NCBI RefSeq assembly: GCF_014196255.1
Contig: NZ_JACIDH010000024.1
Location: forward strand, 1-42,409
Direction of reading: 5' to 3'
Length of the DNA stretch: 42,409 bases
Source: Sphingomonas pseudosanguinis
Lineage (GTDB): Bacteria; Pseudomonadota; Alphaproteobacteria; Sphingomonadales; Sphingomonadaceae
Positions within the stretch are counted from its first letter, which is position 1, and each line of letters opens with the position of its first letter. The notes beneath the pieces are model-generated. The model saw only the letters and a program-made list of their open reading frames with translations, did no database searches and was not told the DNA's origin. The translations under genes and the position numbers were made by a program. Shown here one piece after another: positions 7,835-16,451 of the stretch.

Positions 7835-7984
7835 CACGCCGCCTATCTGGCGAGCTGGCTTCAAGCCCTCCGCAACGACAAGCGTTGCATCTTCACCGCC
7901 GCGACGCAGGCGCAGGCCGCAGCCGATTGGCTCTTGAGCCGCATGGCAATCGAGACCGCCCCCGAGCTTGAGGAGGCGGCATGA
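7835..7984 (+). pseudogene. ardC: 3' remnant of an ArdC-like antirestriction gene
   Basis: Directly after the IS3 right end, an open frame of 49 codons ends with TGA at 7982-7984. It reads AAYLASWLQALRNDKRCIF followed by TAATQAQAAADWL, which matches the conserved C-terminal helix region of ArdC/DUF1738-type plasmid antirestriction proteins (Y-x-x-SWL-x-x-L-x-x-D-K-R-x-I-F-x-AA). The rest of the gene, including its ssDNA-binding and metalloprotease-like regions, is not found on the other side of the IS. The remnant's stop overlaps the ATG of the next gene (ATGA), so they were an operon. Confidence 0.7.
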
Positions 7985-8643
7985 TCGAGGACGACGACAC
8001 CGGTCCCGAAGGGGGCCGGGCGGTCGCGAGCCGGTTGGTCTATGACTCCCGCATCGCGACCGTCGACGAGGCGACATTCAACGAGCTGGTCGCGCTGATG
8101 CGCGACGGGCGACTCAGGAGGCCGCCCACACCCGAGACGCTGTGGCGACGCGCTTATCACAAGGCGATGTTCGCGCGTCGGTTGGTCGGCGTTCAACCTG
8201 ATCTGTTCGGCGCGAAGTCCGTCACGCACGTGCACCGCACCAAGCCCGGTCCCGTGTCGGACTGGACCCCCGAACCCCTCGAGGTGAAGCTGGCGCGGAT
8301 CGCGCGCGACCCGCAAGCGACGTTCGGCATCGGCCGACCGGCGTTATCGCCAGAGGAGCGCCGCGCCGTCATCGACGGCGCGGCAAACTGGCTTCGCATT
8401 GCGCAGCGCGTCCGCATCGTCGGATCGTTCGCCTCCTATGACGGTCGATCGGAGCGCCGGGTCGGGCGCAAGGGCGTCATCTGGCGTTTGTGCAGCTTTG
8501 TCTTTGGGGACCACACCTATGTTTATCTCGATCCGGTCGGGGGCGAGCGCGCCGAAAAGATCGCGATGGTGGACCTGCGCGACGTCGAGCCGATCGACGA
8601 CAAGCTCTTGGTACCCGTTTCCTCCATCCAATCGCCGTCTTAA
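7981..8643 (+). CDS. Hypothetical plasmid protein downstream of ardC remnant
   Basis: A 220-residue soluble protein with no family I can name. Its ATG overlaps the ArdC remnant's stop (ATGA). It has a basic middle region (WRRAYHKAMFARRLVGVQPDL), a segment NWLRIAQRVRIVGSFASYDG and a C-terminal beta-rich stretch (GDHTYVYLDPVGG). No signal peptide, membrane segment or recognisable catalytic motif is visible. As the promoter and first gene of this unit were removed by the IS3-linked event, its expression now probably depends on readthrough from the IS or is lost. Confidence 0.6.
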   Translation: MIEDDDTGPEGGRAVASRLVYDSRIATVDEATFNELVALMRDGRLRRPPTPETLWRRAYHKAMFARRLVGVQPDLFGAKSVTHVHRTKPGPVSDWTPEPLEVKLARIARDPQATFGIGRPALSPEERRAVIDGAANWLRIAQRVRIVGSFASYDGRSERRVGRKGVIWRLCSFVFGDHTYVYLDPVGGERAEKIAMVDLRDVEPIDDKLLVPVSSIQSPS

Positions 8644-8904
8644 GGTTTGTTCATCATGTAATAACCCTAACGCCGCTCACCCATCTGCGCGTCAACTTCG
8701 AGGATGCCAGCGCGCGCCATCTTACTGGCGAACCGATCAACTGAGACACGCGGTCGGGAGTATCCCTCGGCGTGGCACCTTCACCGGCCTTTGAAATGTA
8801 GGCAGCGTCGTCAGCGCCTTCCGGGCCAAGGCGCGGCAGTTTCGCCGTCGGGTAATCTAACGGTATTAGGGTCGCTACGACGCGTAGTTATTTCGCCTCG
8901 ACAG
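8644..8904. other. Intergenic region without a recognisable gene
   Basis: About 260 bp between convergent genes. Only short shadow ORFs are present. Complementary heptamers ACCCTAA (about 8666) and TTAGGGT (about 8866) lie 200 bp apart, but no hairpin with a T-run is evident. I see no RNA gene here. Confidence 0.4.
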
Positions 8905-9279
8905 TTACTTGTGTGCTGCGCGTAGCGCCCCTGCGGGGCATCTATGGAACACACGACGTTCGCCCTTGTAATTTGTCGCGTCAATCCGATCAGCAGATCG
9001 GGCAATTACCTTATAGGTGCGACGCTCCTGCTGGGTCGCAAAGGAGGCAAACGGTGGGTGGGCATGTGTGTAGTCGATTGCAGCTCCTCGATCCTCCCAG
9101 ATGCCGACCGCGTGGATCTCCGATGCAGGTAATGTCACCTCAGCATAATAGCCGTCTGCCGTGAAGACCCATGCTTCGCCGGCCGAGCAACTCGCTTTCT
9201 CACTGAGACTCCAAATGCCGGGCAAAGGGGCAGCTGCAGCGGGAGCGGCCTGGACAAGAAGAAGCGAGACAAGAATCAT
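8905..9279 (-). CDS. Small secreted protein of unknown function
   Basis: A 124-residue protein from ATG 9279 (a TTG at 9285 is the alternative; a weak GGAC lies upstream). It starts with a signal peptide, MILVSLLLVQAAPAAAAP, with a likely cleavage near the Ala cluster. The mature part is a small single domain with two cysteines (KASCSAGEAWVF and FHRCPAG) that could pair, and the motif EAWVFTADGYYAEV. The pattern resembles small lipocalin-like or MliC-like periplasmic proteins, but I cannot assign a family. It is downstream of the TonB-receptor gene on the same strand with a gap of about 50 nt, so it may be co-transcribed with it. Confidence 0.55.
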   Translation of the reverse strand: MILVSLLLVQAAPAAAAPLPGIWSLSEKASCSAGEAWVFTADGYYAEVTLPASEIHAVGIWEDRGAAIDYTHAHPPFASFATQQERRTYKVIARSADRIDATNYKGERRVFHRCPAGALRAAHK

Positions 9280-9330
9280 GGTCAAAGTCCAATCTGCAAG
9301 GTGTTGCCGGTGATCCCGAAGGCCCCTCGA

Positions 9331-11960
9331 TTAAAAGCGGAAACGAAGACGAGCATAAAGCGTCGCGCCATTAACCCCAAACGGTGCGATGTTCGCATAT
9401 GGGAAGATTCCGTTGTTATCTGCCCCGGTACTGCCAGCGGCAACGCTGGCGGCCGTCGATGCAATCTGCTTTTCGGGCATGACATCGAGCAGGTTGTCAG
9501 CGCCCACGATCAACGTGGCATATTCGGTGACATCGTAGCTGACTTCCATGCTGGTAATAACCGCGGGACGGAAATGCTGGATGATGTCAAAGCTGGTGCC
9601 CGCGGCATTGGCTGGAACGACAGTGGTGTTGTAGCCGGGTGTGAGCGCTGCGACCTGCGCTGCGGTTCGGCCGGTGAGCGCGACCTGGGAGACCTCGCCG
9701 AAATAGGTGTTGTTCAGTCCCACCGCGAAGCGTCCGGAACGCCAGTTGAGATCGAGCGTCACCTTGTCCTGCGGGATCGAGTTGGTGAAGCGAACCTGCT
9801 GGGTCAGGTCGAACAGAACGGTCGAAATCCCCAACGCCGAGAGCGCCGGCGGCGTGCCAGCGATGCGGCGGAACTTGGTTTGCGCAAAGGTGCCGGCCAG
9901 CGTGGCGCTCAGGTTGCCGCCAGCGAGCGGCGTACGCCAGGTCAACGTCGCATCGACCCCCTTGGTCGTCGTGTCCACGGCATTCGTCAGATAGGAAACG
10001 GACTGATAGCCGGGCTGGCCGTTGGCGGCGAGCAGGTTGGTCAGTGCGGTCGCAGTGAAGGTGGATGAGAGCGCGATGCGATCGTCGATCCGGATATTGT
10101 AATAGTCCATCGAGAAGGTCAGCCGCGTACCCGGCGGACTGATGACCACGCCGGCGGTCATGTTCCTCGATCGCTCGGGCTGAAGCGGCGTCCCGCCGAT
10201 CAGCGGTGCAACCGGGTCCGACACCGGAATGACGCGAACTCGCCGTGGTTCACCGTTTAGGAAGATGATGTTGGTGTTGCTGGTGAAGCTCTGCTGCAAC
10301 GCCGGGGCACGGAAGCCGGTGCTGTAGGCGCCGCGCAGGGCTAGGCCTTTGATGATTTCGAAACGCGTGCCGGCCTTCCAGTTCCAGGTGTCGCCAAAGT
10401 CGGAGAAGTCCTCGTATCGCAGCGCTCCGTCGAGCGTCAGTCGATCGAAAAACTCCTTCTGCACCTCGGCATAAACAGCCTTCGAGTTGCGGGTCGCATC
10501 CACTGTCTCGAACGGCGCATAGCCACCAGCTGGCTGCGCACCAACGGGCGCGGGCCTTCCCGCATTGGGCCCATCGAGGATCGGTACACCGCCATTGGCA
10601 TAGCTGTCCGGTTCACCGGCGAAGATGCGGAAGAACTCCTTCCGATATTCGAGCCCAAATGCGACATTGAGTGGCGCGCCGTCGCCGAGATCGATTGGCA
10701 GGGAAAGGTCGAGGTTGCTGGTCCACTGGCGAAAGCGGGTACTGCCGCGATCGAACTCACGCTTGCTCGCCGTTCCTTGCGACGCGTTGAGGGAGTCGCG
10801 GTAGGCGAGCGACTCAAGCGCGTTGCCGAAGGTTGAGGAGAGATCGTAGCGCAGCTCGCCGAGCGCGCCGCGAACGCCACCAGCACCGGACCAGTTTTCG
10901 ATCGTGATGCGTTGCAGGGGCAGGAAGCCATCAGGATATATCGCACGAACCGTCTCGTCCTGCCCGGCACGGCGGAAGAAGTTGTACGCCGTGCCTTCGA
11001 GGTTGCTGTAGCCACCGAAGGCGTAGAGTTCGGCACGATCGCCAGCCAGCGGCAGCTTGGCGTTGGCGAATATTTGACGGTTCTCGTAGGCGGGCTGCCC
11101 GAAAACCCAGACGTCGCGATTTACCGTTGCCTCGCGCGGATCGAGCGTTCCGTTGGAGGGGGTCAAACCGATGCCCGACCCAAATTCCCACTCGGCAGCA
11201 CGGGCTGGCCTGCTGCGTTGCGGCCGAAATACTGCTGCCTCGTGTCGGGTCGTGCGCGGTCGGTGATCTCCTGCTTCTGATATTGCGCGGTGACGCGCAA
11301 CACGCCCTCGCTGCCCAGCCGCATGCCGCCGCCTGCCCAAGCGACATACGTTTCCCCGTCGCCGCGTGTCGTCTGCCGGTAGCTGATCGTTCCATCGACA
11401 CCAACACGATCGTCGAGCTGCATGTTGATGACCCCGGCGATTGCGTCAGAGCCATATTGCGCTGATGCACCGTCGCGCAGCACCTCGACGCGGCCAAGCG
11501 CACCTGCAGGAATCGCATTGAAATCATAGGCGATGTCGCCGCGACCGATCGTGTTGCCGAGGTTGAGCTGGGAGCTGGTATGGCGCCGCTTGCCGTTGAC
11601 CAGCACCAGCATCTGTCCCGTTGAGAGTCCACGGAGCGTCGGCGAGGCGAGGAAGTCGGCAACGCCTACCGCAACCGGGCGCGGCGTACTGAAGCTGGGT
11701 ACCGCCACCTTCAGCATGTCCTGGAGTTCGCTGGCACCGCTGGACGTCAGCTCCTCCTTGCTGATCGTATCTACCGGGTTCAGCGATTCAGTCGCCACCC
11801 GCCCGCCGAAGCGACTGCCGGTGACGACGATGTCGGCGCTTGCCTGCTCGTCGGACTCGACTGGTGCGGTTTGAGCCTGAGCCAACGTGGCCCACACTAG
11901 CGAAAGTGACACCGCGGTGACTGATGTCCCGACGCGGAAAGACCTGAAAGTGCGGGTCAT
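9331..11960 (-). pseudogene. TonB-dependent outer-membrane receptor, frameshifted
   Basis: Translation from ATG 11960 (GGGAGAG just upstream) gives a signal peptide ending AQAQTA. The plug domain follows with ASADIVVTGSRFGGR (TonB-box/plug start), LRGLSTGQMLVLVNGKRRHT and VEVLRDGASAQYGSDAIAGV. The frame stops at 11163. A second overlapping frame continues from about 11190 with the whole 22-strand barrel and ends with the C-terminal aromatic strand LYARLRFRF. The two frames join cleanly around PVLPSG/EFGSGIG (about 11180-11195) if one base is restored, so a single-nucleotide indel splits the gene. The repaired protein would be about 875 residues. Such receptors import siderophores, oligosaccharides or other scarce ligands using TonB. 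It is divergent from the LysR gene and probably belongs to the amino-acid uptake cassette (inference). Confidence 0.85.
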
Positions 11961-12138
11961 GAACTCTCCCCTCTTGCGCGTGAAGCGCCTCCTGCTGGGA
12001 GCGTGCACGGCCCTTTGAACTGGGCGCGGTCAGTGCCCGTGTCACATCCCTGTCACCAATCATGGAAGCTGGACCTAAAAACGCTATAGACGTCTGGGAA
12101 CGAGTCCATACGTAGAACTTATAGGAGCTAGCGCTTCA
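11961..12138. promoter_or_regulatory. Divergent promoter region between TonB receptor and LysR gene
   Basis: A 178-bp spacer separates the divergently transcribed receptor and LysR genes, the usual place for a LysR-type operator. It contains the perfect 8-bp palindrome AGACGTCT (around 12089) and an AT-richer stretch just before it. The ribosome site of the LysR gene, AGGAG, is at about 12123. No promoter can be set with certainty by eye. Confidence 0.35.
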
Positions 12139-13032
12139 ATGAACTTTCGTCAGTTGGAGATTTATCGCGCCGTGATGATGAGCGGGTCTGCCTCGCGCGC
12201 CTCCGAACTGCTCAATATCACTCAGCCTGCGGTCAGCCGTTCAGTTGCAGACCTCGAGCAATCGGTCGGGTTCGCGCTGTTCGATCGAGTCCGCGGTCGG
12301 CTGGTTCCGACGCCGGAGGGCCAGATGTTCTTCGGCGATGTGATAGCGAGCTTCGTCGGCCTGGACACGCTTCGATCTTCTGCCGCGCGTATTCGGGATT
12401 TCGGATCGGGCAGGATCCGCGTGGCGAGCCTAGCCGCACTAGGCTCGACGCTGGTGCCGCGGGCCATCAGCGCCTTCAACAAGCAGCATCCCGAAATAGC
12501 CATCACGCTTCAGGTCCGCTTTTCCTCTGCCGTCAGAGATTCAGTCGCGAGCGGGCAATTCGATGTCGGGCTCGCAGCCGACGAGATCGACGTATCCGGT
12601 GTCGAGCATCGGCCCTTTCAAAGCATCCGCGCCCTGTGCGCGCTGCCACCCGGTCATCCCCTGCAGAGTCGAAAGGCGATCACTCCCGCCGATCTCGACG
12701 GTCAGCCCTTCGTCGCGCTCTCTCCAGAAGACAGGGCCCGCGCTCGCCTGACTCAAGCACTCGAGAAAGCAGGTTCCAAGCCACGCATCCTGGTCGAAAC
12801 GCCCTATACGAGTACCGTCTGCGCGCTCGTGCTGGAAGGGGTCGGGCTCGGTATCGTCAATCCCGGCGCGATCGACGGCTTTCCAGAGCGGGGACTCGTC
12901 CTCAGGCCGTTCGAGCCCGAGATCTTCTTCAAGACCTTGCTGTTGTTTCGCCCGGACGCGCAACGCGCTCAGATCGTCAAGGACTTTACCGCAGCCCTTC
13001 TCGCGGCTCGCCATCGCAATCCTATAATTTAA
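12139..13032 (+). CDS. LysR-family transcriptional regulator
   Basis: A 297-residue LysR-type regulator of normal length. The N-terminal winged HTH (residues about 1-60) reads FRQLEIYRAVMMSGSASRAS, then LLNITQPAVSRSVADLEQSV and FDRVRGRLVPTPEGQMF. A two-lobed effector domain follows (about 90-290) with the interlobe LALVLEGVGLGIVNPGA-type motif. Its closest feel is the OccR/NocR/CysB-like amino-acid regulators, from the HTH wording; this is a weak assignment. It lies just upstream of and in line with the lyase-transporter operon and divergent from the receptor, so it is the likely regulator of both. The effector is probably the transported amino acid or a product (inference). Confidence 0.92.
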   Translation: MNFRQLEIYRAVMMSGSASRASELLNITQPAVSRSVADLEQSVGFALFDRVRGRLVPTPEGQMFFGDVIASFVGLDTLRSSAARIRDFGSGRIRVASLAALGSTLVPRAISAFNKQHPEIAITLQVRFSSAVRDSVASGQFDVGLAADEIDVSGVEHRPFQSIRALCALPPGHPLQSRKAITPADLDGQPFVALSPEDRARARLTQALEKAGSKPRILVETPYTSTVCALVLEGVGLGIVNPGAIDGFPERGLVLRPFEPEIFFKTLLLFRPDAQRAQIVKDFTAALLAARHRNPII

Positions 13033-13112
13033 ACTCATAGAGGCGTGCCTGACGGGTGATTGAGCTTCTATCTTCTCGCGCTCATGATGGTCCGAATGCA
13101 GAAGGGGCAATC

Positions 13113-14291
13113 ATGAAGGATCTCACTCAAGTCGTGCACCACCCGAAGGTGAGCCATGAGGGGTTCGCCAGCTTGACGGTGCCGACCTATCGCGCCTCCA
13201 CCATCGTGTTCGACGACGCCGAGGCGTATGCGAACCGCAAGTACCGCGGGCCCGACGGCTACACATACGGCCTACACGGCACGCCTACCACCAAGACGCT
13301 CGAAGCGCAGCTCACCGCGCTGGAACAGGGTGAGCGCACGGTGATCGTGCCGTCGGGGCAGGCGGGCATCACGATCGTCTTCCTGACGGTGCTACGGCAG
13401 GGCGACACGGTGCTAATCCCAGACAATGCCTATCCGCCTGTCCGCGGCTTCTGCGCCAACTATCTGGAGCCACGCGGCATTCATCACCGGGTCTATGATC
13501 CGATGATTGGCGCGGGCATCGCCGAGCTGATCGACGACACCGTGAAGCTCGTCTGGACCGAATCGCCGGGTTCGACGACGATGGAGGTGGGCGATCTGCC
13601 CGCCATAGTTGCTGCCGCCAAGGACAAGGGCGTGCTGACCGGCTGCGACAACACCTGGGCGACTCCGCTACTGTTCAAGCCACTCGCCATCGGCATGGAT
13701 TTTTCGATGGAGGCGCTGACCAAGTATGTCGGCGGTCACAGCGACATCCTGCTTGGCTCGATTTCGGTTGCCGACGTTGCCTGGCACCGTAAGCTCAAGG
13801 ACACGACACGCATGATCGGCATCGGCGTGTCGCCCGACGACTGCGCGTTGGCCTTGCGCGGTTTGGAGACTATGGGCGTGCGCCTGACGCATATGGGCCG
13901 GGTGTCCACCGACTTCGCGCAGCGGCTGAAGACGCACCCCGCCGTCGCAAGCGTGCTGCACCCGGCCCTGCCCGACTGTCCAGGTCATGAGTTCTGGAAG
14001 CGCGACTTCAAGGGCGCTAGCGGCGTGTTCAGCGTCGTGCTGAAGCCCGGCCTCGACGCGGGGCTCGATGATGCGCTGTCGGCGATGAAGACGATCGCCA
14101 TAGGCGCGTCCTGGGGCGGCACACGCAGCCTGATCGCGCCGATGTCGGTGGAGGGGGATCGCACCGTCAATCCTTGGACAGAGGAAGGCCGCATTTTGCG
14201 GATCAGCGTCGGGCTGGAAGATCCCGAGGATCTATGGACCGACATCGCAGCGTTGTTCGATGCACTAGTCCCCGCCGGCAAAGGCGCCTGA
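13113..14291 (+). CDS. metC: PLP-dependent Cys/Met metabolism lyase (cystathionine beta-lyase-like)
   Basis: A 392-residue fold-type I PLP enzyme. ATG 13113 is chosen because GAAGGGG precedes it; 13056 would add an unrelated 19-residue leader. Visible signatures: GYTYGLHGTPTTKTLEAQL (substrate and phosphate region), SGQAGITIV, GCDNTWATPLLFKPL with the PLP-ring Asp179, and SMEALTKYVGGHSD with the Schiff-base Lys204. The C-terminal part has GASWGGTRSLI and RISVGLEDPEDL, as in MetC-type beta-lyases, which cleave cystathionine or related S-substituted cysteines to pyruvate, ammonia and a thiol. Actual substrate is not provable from sequence. It starts the lyase-Aap-RidA operon, ending 4 nt before the binding-protein gene, which suggests it acts on the imported amino acid. 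Confidence 0.9.
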   Translation: MKDLTQVVHHPKVSHEGFASLTVPTYRASTIVFDDAEAYANRKYRGPDGYTYGLHGTPTTKTLEAQLTALEQGERTVIVPSGQAGITIVFLTVLRQGDTVLIPDNAYPPVRGFCANYLEPRGIHHRVYDPMIGAGIAELIDDTVKLVWTESPGSTTMEVGDLPAIVAAAKDKGVLTGCDNTWATPLLFKPLAIGMDFSMEALTKYVGGHSDILLGSISVADVAWHRKLKDTTRMIGIGVSPDDCALALRGLETMGVRLTHMGRVSTDFAQRLKTHPAVASVLHPALPDCPGHEFWKRDFKGASGVFSVVLKPGLDAGLDDALSAMKTIAIGASWGGTRSLIAPMSVEGDRTVNPWTEEGRILRISVGLEDPEDLWTDIAALFDALVPAGKGA

Positions 14292-14295
14292 TCCG

Positions 14296-15339
14296 ATGCG
14301 GCGGGGAACAGCATTGCTCGCCGCCGCGGCGCTGCTGCTGACGGGTTGCAGCGGCGCACCAAGCGGCAGTGGCGCTGCCTCGCCCACTGGTCGAACGCTG
14401 GCGGCCGTGAAAGCGCGTGGCTACGTTCGGTGCGGCTCGAACAAGGACACGGTCGGCTTCGGCGCCCCCGACGACAAGGGCTATTGGCGCGGGCTGGACG
14501 TAGACACCTGCCGTGCCGTCGCCGCCGCCGTCCTGGGGGACCGGGAAAAGGCCCGGTTCGTGCCGCTGACCGGTCAGCAGCGATTGACGGCGCTTCAGAC
14601 CGGCGAGATCGACCTCCTGCCGCGCACGACCACCTGGACGCTTCAGCGCGACGCCAACGGCGTCAACTTCACCATTCCGAATTTCTTTGATTATACCGGC
14701 TTCATGGTGCGCAAGGTGAGCGGCGCGAAGAGCGTGCGTGACTTGTCCGGCGCATCGGTCTGCGTGCAGACCGGCTCTATGCCCGAAGTGACGTTCGCGG
14801 ATGTGTCGCGGAAATACGGGCTCAACATGCGCGCGGTCATATTCGACAACGTGCAGGGCACCCGGCAGGCCTTCTTCTCGGGTCGTTGCGATGCGCTCAT
14901 CACCGATGCCTCCGCGCTGGCGTCGGTTCGCGCGACCCAGGCCGACAAGCCCGACGACTTCATCATCTTCCCCGCCGATCAAGAGGTGACGCCACTGACC
15001 CCTGCCGTGCGTCACGGCGACGACCAGTGGTTCGACGTCGTGAAATTCGCTATCCAGGCGATGATCGTCGCCGAGCAACTGGGTATCACCAGCAGCAATG
15101 CGGAAGCGATGCGAAAGTCGGATGACCCGACGATTAAGCGCTTCCTCGGCGTTGAGCCGGGCAACGGCCATGCGCTCGGACTGCCCGACGACTTCGCCTA
15201 CCAAGTGGTGCGCCAGGTTGGAAACTACGGGGAGGTATATGACCGCAATGTCGGCAAGGACAGCCGGCTGAAGATTCCGCGTGGCCTCAACCGCCTTCAG
15301 CGCGACGGCGGGCTGATGCTGCCGCTCGGCTTCTTCTGA
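14296..15339 (+). CDS. aapJ: Amino-acid ABC transporter substrate-binding lipoprotein (AapJ-like)
   Basis: A 347-residue solute-binding protein of family 3. A lipoprotein signal ends in LLLTGC (Cys18), so the mature protein is anchored by lipid rather than free in the periplasm. The SBP_bac_3 domain spans about residues 35-290, with LAAVKARGYVRCGSNKDTVG, YWRGLDVDTCRAVAAAVLGD and the acid-sensing motif TALQTGEIDLLPRTTTWT. The long C-terminal region GVEPGNGHALGLPDDFAYQV followed by VGNYGEVYDRNVG is typical of the AapJ/BztA branch. The gene begins 4 nt after the lyase stop and its stop TGA overlaps the permease ATG. It should capture general or polar amino acids in the periplasm. Confidence 0.93.
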   Translation: MRRGTALLAAAALLLTGCSGAPSGSGAASPTGRTLAAVKARGYVRCGSNKDTVGFGAPDDKGYWRGLDVDTCRAVAAAVLGDREKARFVPLTGQQRLTALQTGEIDLLPRTTTWTLQRDANGVNFTIPNFFDYTGFMVRKVSGAKSVRDLSGASVCVQTGSMPEVTFADVSRKYGLNMRAVIFDNVQGTRQAFFSGRCDALITDASALASVRATQADKPDDFIIFPADQEVTPLTPAVRHGDDQWFDVVKFAIQAMIVAEQLGITSSNAEAMRKSDDPTIKRFLGVEPGNGHALGLPDDFAYQVVRQVGNYGEVYDRNVGKDSRLKIPRGLNRLQRDGGLMLPLGFF

Positions 15340-16451
15340 TGGCGCGCGGGGGCGCGCGCTGGCGGTGGTGGCTGCCGCAGATCGGGCTGCTCGCAATGGT
15401 GGTGGCAGGCCTCGCATGGCTGGCGGCCAATGTCGCCGACAATCTGGCGCGGCGAGGCATCGCTACCGGCCTCAGCTTCCTAGATCGGGCGGCGCGTTTT
15501 CCGATCTCGGAGAGCATCCTTCCCTATTCGCCGGTCGACAGCTTCGCCTGGGCGATCATCGTCGGGCTGGGCAACACGCTGTTTCTGTCCGTGCTGGTCG
15601 CGGCGATCTCGACGTTGCTCGGCCTGCCGATCGCACTAGCCCGCCGATCCGACCATGCGCTTGCCAAGGCGCTGGGTGGCGGCTTCGTCGATCTGATCCG
15701 CAACACGCCGCTCGTCGTCCAGTTGCTGTTCTGGTACGGCGCGGTCACGATCGGCCTTCCGCCCTCGGCCGAGGCGTGGCAGCCGATGGCGGGTATATTC
15801 TTCACCGATCGCGGGCTCTACCTGACGACGTTCGGCCTGGTCGGTAGCGCGCTGCCGATGTTGCTGGCCGTTGCCGCTGGCCTGGTCGCCACCGCTATTC
15901 TCGCGTGGCGGGGCAAGCTGCGCCAAGCCAGCATCACCACGCTCGCGACTGTCATGATAAGCGTGGTGATGGCCTGCGCACTGGGGTTGCAGCGCGATAC
16001 GCCGGTGCTGGGTCGGTTCAACTTCTCCGGCGGATTGACCCTGACGCCCGAGTTCGTCGCCGTGCTGCTCGGGCTAGTCCTCTACGCCAGCGCCTTTGCG
16101 GCGGAGATCATCCGCGGCGGCATCGATGCGGTGGCGAAGGGGCAATGGGAGGCGGGGCGCGCGATCGGCCTGTCCGAACGACAGACGTTACGCCTGATCG
16201 TCATGCCGCAAGCGCTGCGCATCATGATGCCGCCAATGACCAGCCAATTCGTTAACATCCTCAAGAACAGCACGCTGGCGCTGGTGGTCGGCTATCCCGA
16301 ACTCAACTTCGTGACCGCGACGACGATCAACCAAACGGGGCAGGCGCTGGAGGGCATCGCCATCCTGATGATCGCCTTCCTCATGCTGTCGGGGCTCATC
16401 TCGCTGTTAATGAACCGGCTCAACGCGCGGATCGCGCTGGTGGAACGATGA
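15339..16451 (+). CDS. aapQ: Amino-acid ABC transporter permease (AapQ-like)
   Basis: A 370-residue inner-membrane permease with about eight membrane helices, the long form typical of AapQ/BztB. It has the HisMQ-type region SFAWAIIVGLGNTLFLSVLV near residues 63-85 and the EAA loop AKGQWEAGRAIGLSERQTLRLIVMPQALRIMMPP (about 264-297) that contacts the ATPase. An insertion between helices (about 130-230) separates the two, as in this subfamily. It overlaps the upstream gene by one base and the downstream permease by 4 nt (ATGA). It forms the channel heterodimer with the next gene. Confidence 0.93.
   Translation: MARGGARWRWWLPQIGLLAMVVAGLAWLAANVADNLARRGIATGLSFLDRAARFPISESILPYSPVDSFAWAIIVGLGNTLFLSVLVAAISTLLGLPIALARRSDHALAKALGGGFVDLIRNTPLVVQLLFWYGAVTIGLPPSAEAWQPMAGIFFTDRGLYLTTFGLVGSALPMLLAVAAGLVATAILAWRGKLRQASITTLATVMISVVMACALGLQRDTPVLGRFNFSGGLTLTPEFVAVLLGLVLYASAFAAEIIRGGIDAVAKGQWEAGRAIGLSERQTLRLIVMPQALRIMMPPMTSQFVNILKNSTLALVVGYPELNFVTATTINQTGQALEGIAILMIAFLMLSGLISLLMNRLNARIALVER

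Noticed and set aside
14203..15417. A 404-codon minus-strand ORF opposite aapJ
   Set aside because: Antisense shadow of a clear solute-binding protein gene; Arg/Pro/Ala-rich, with no recognisable domain.
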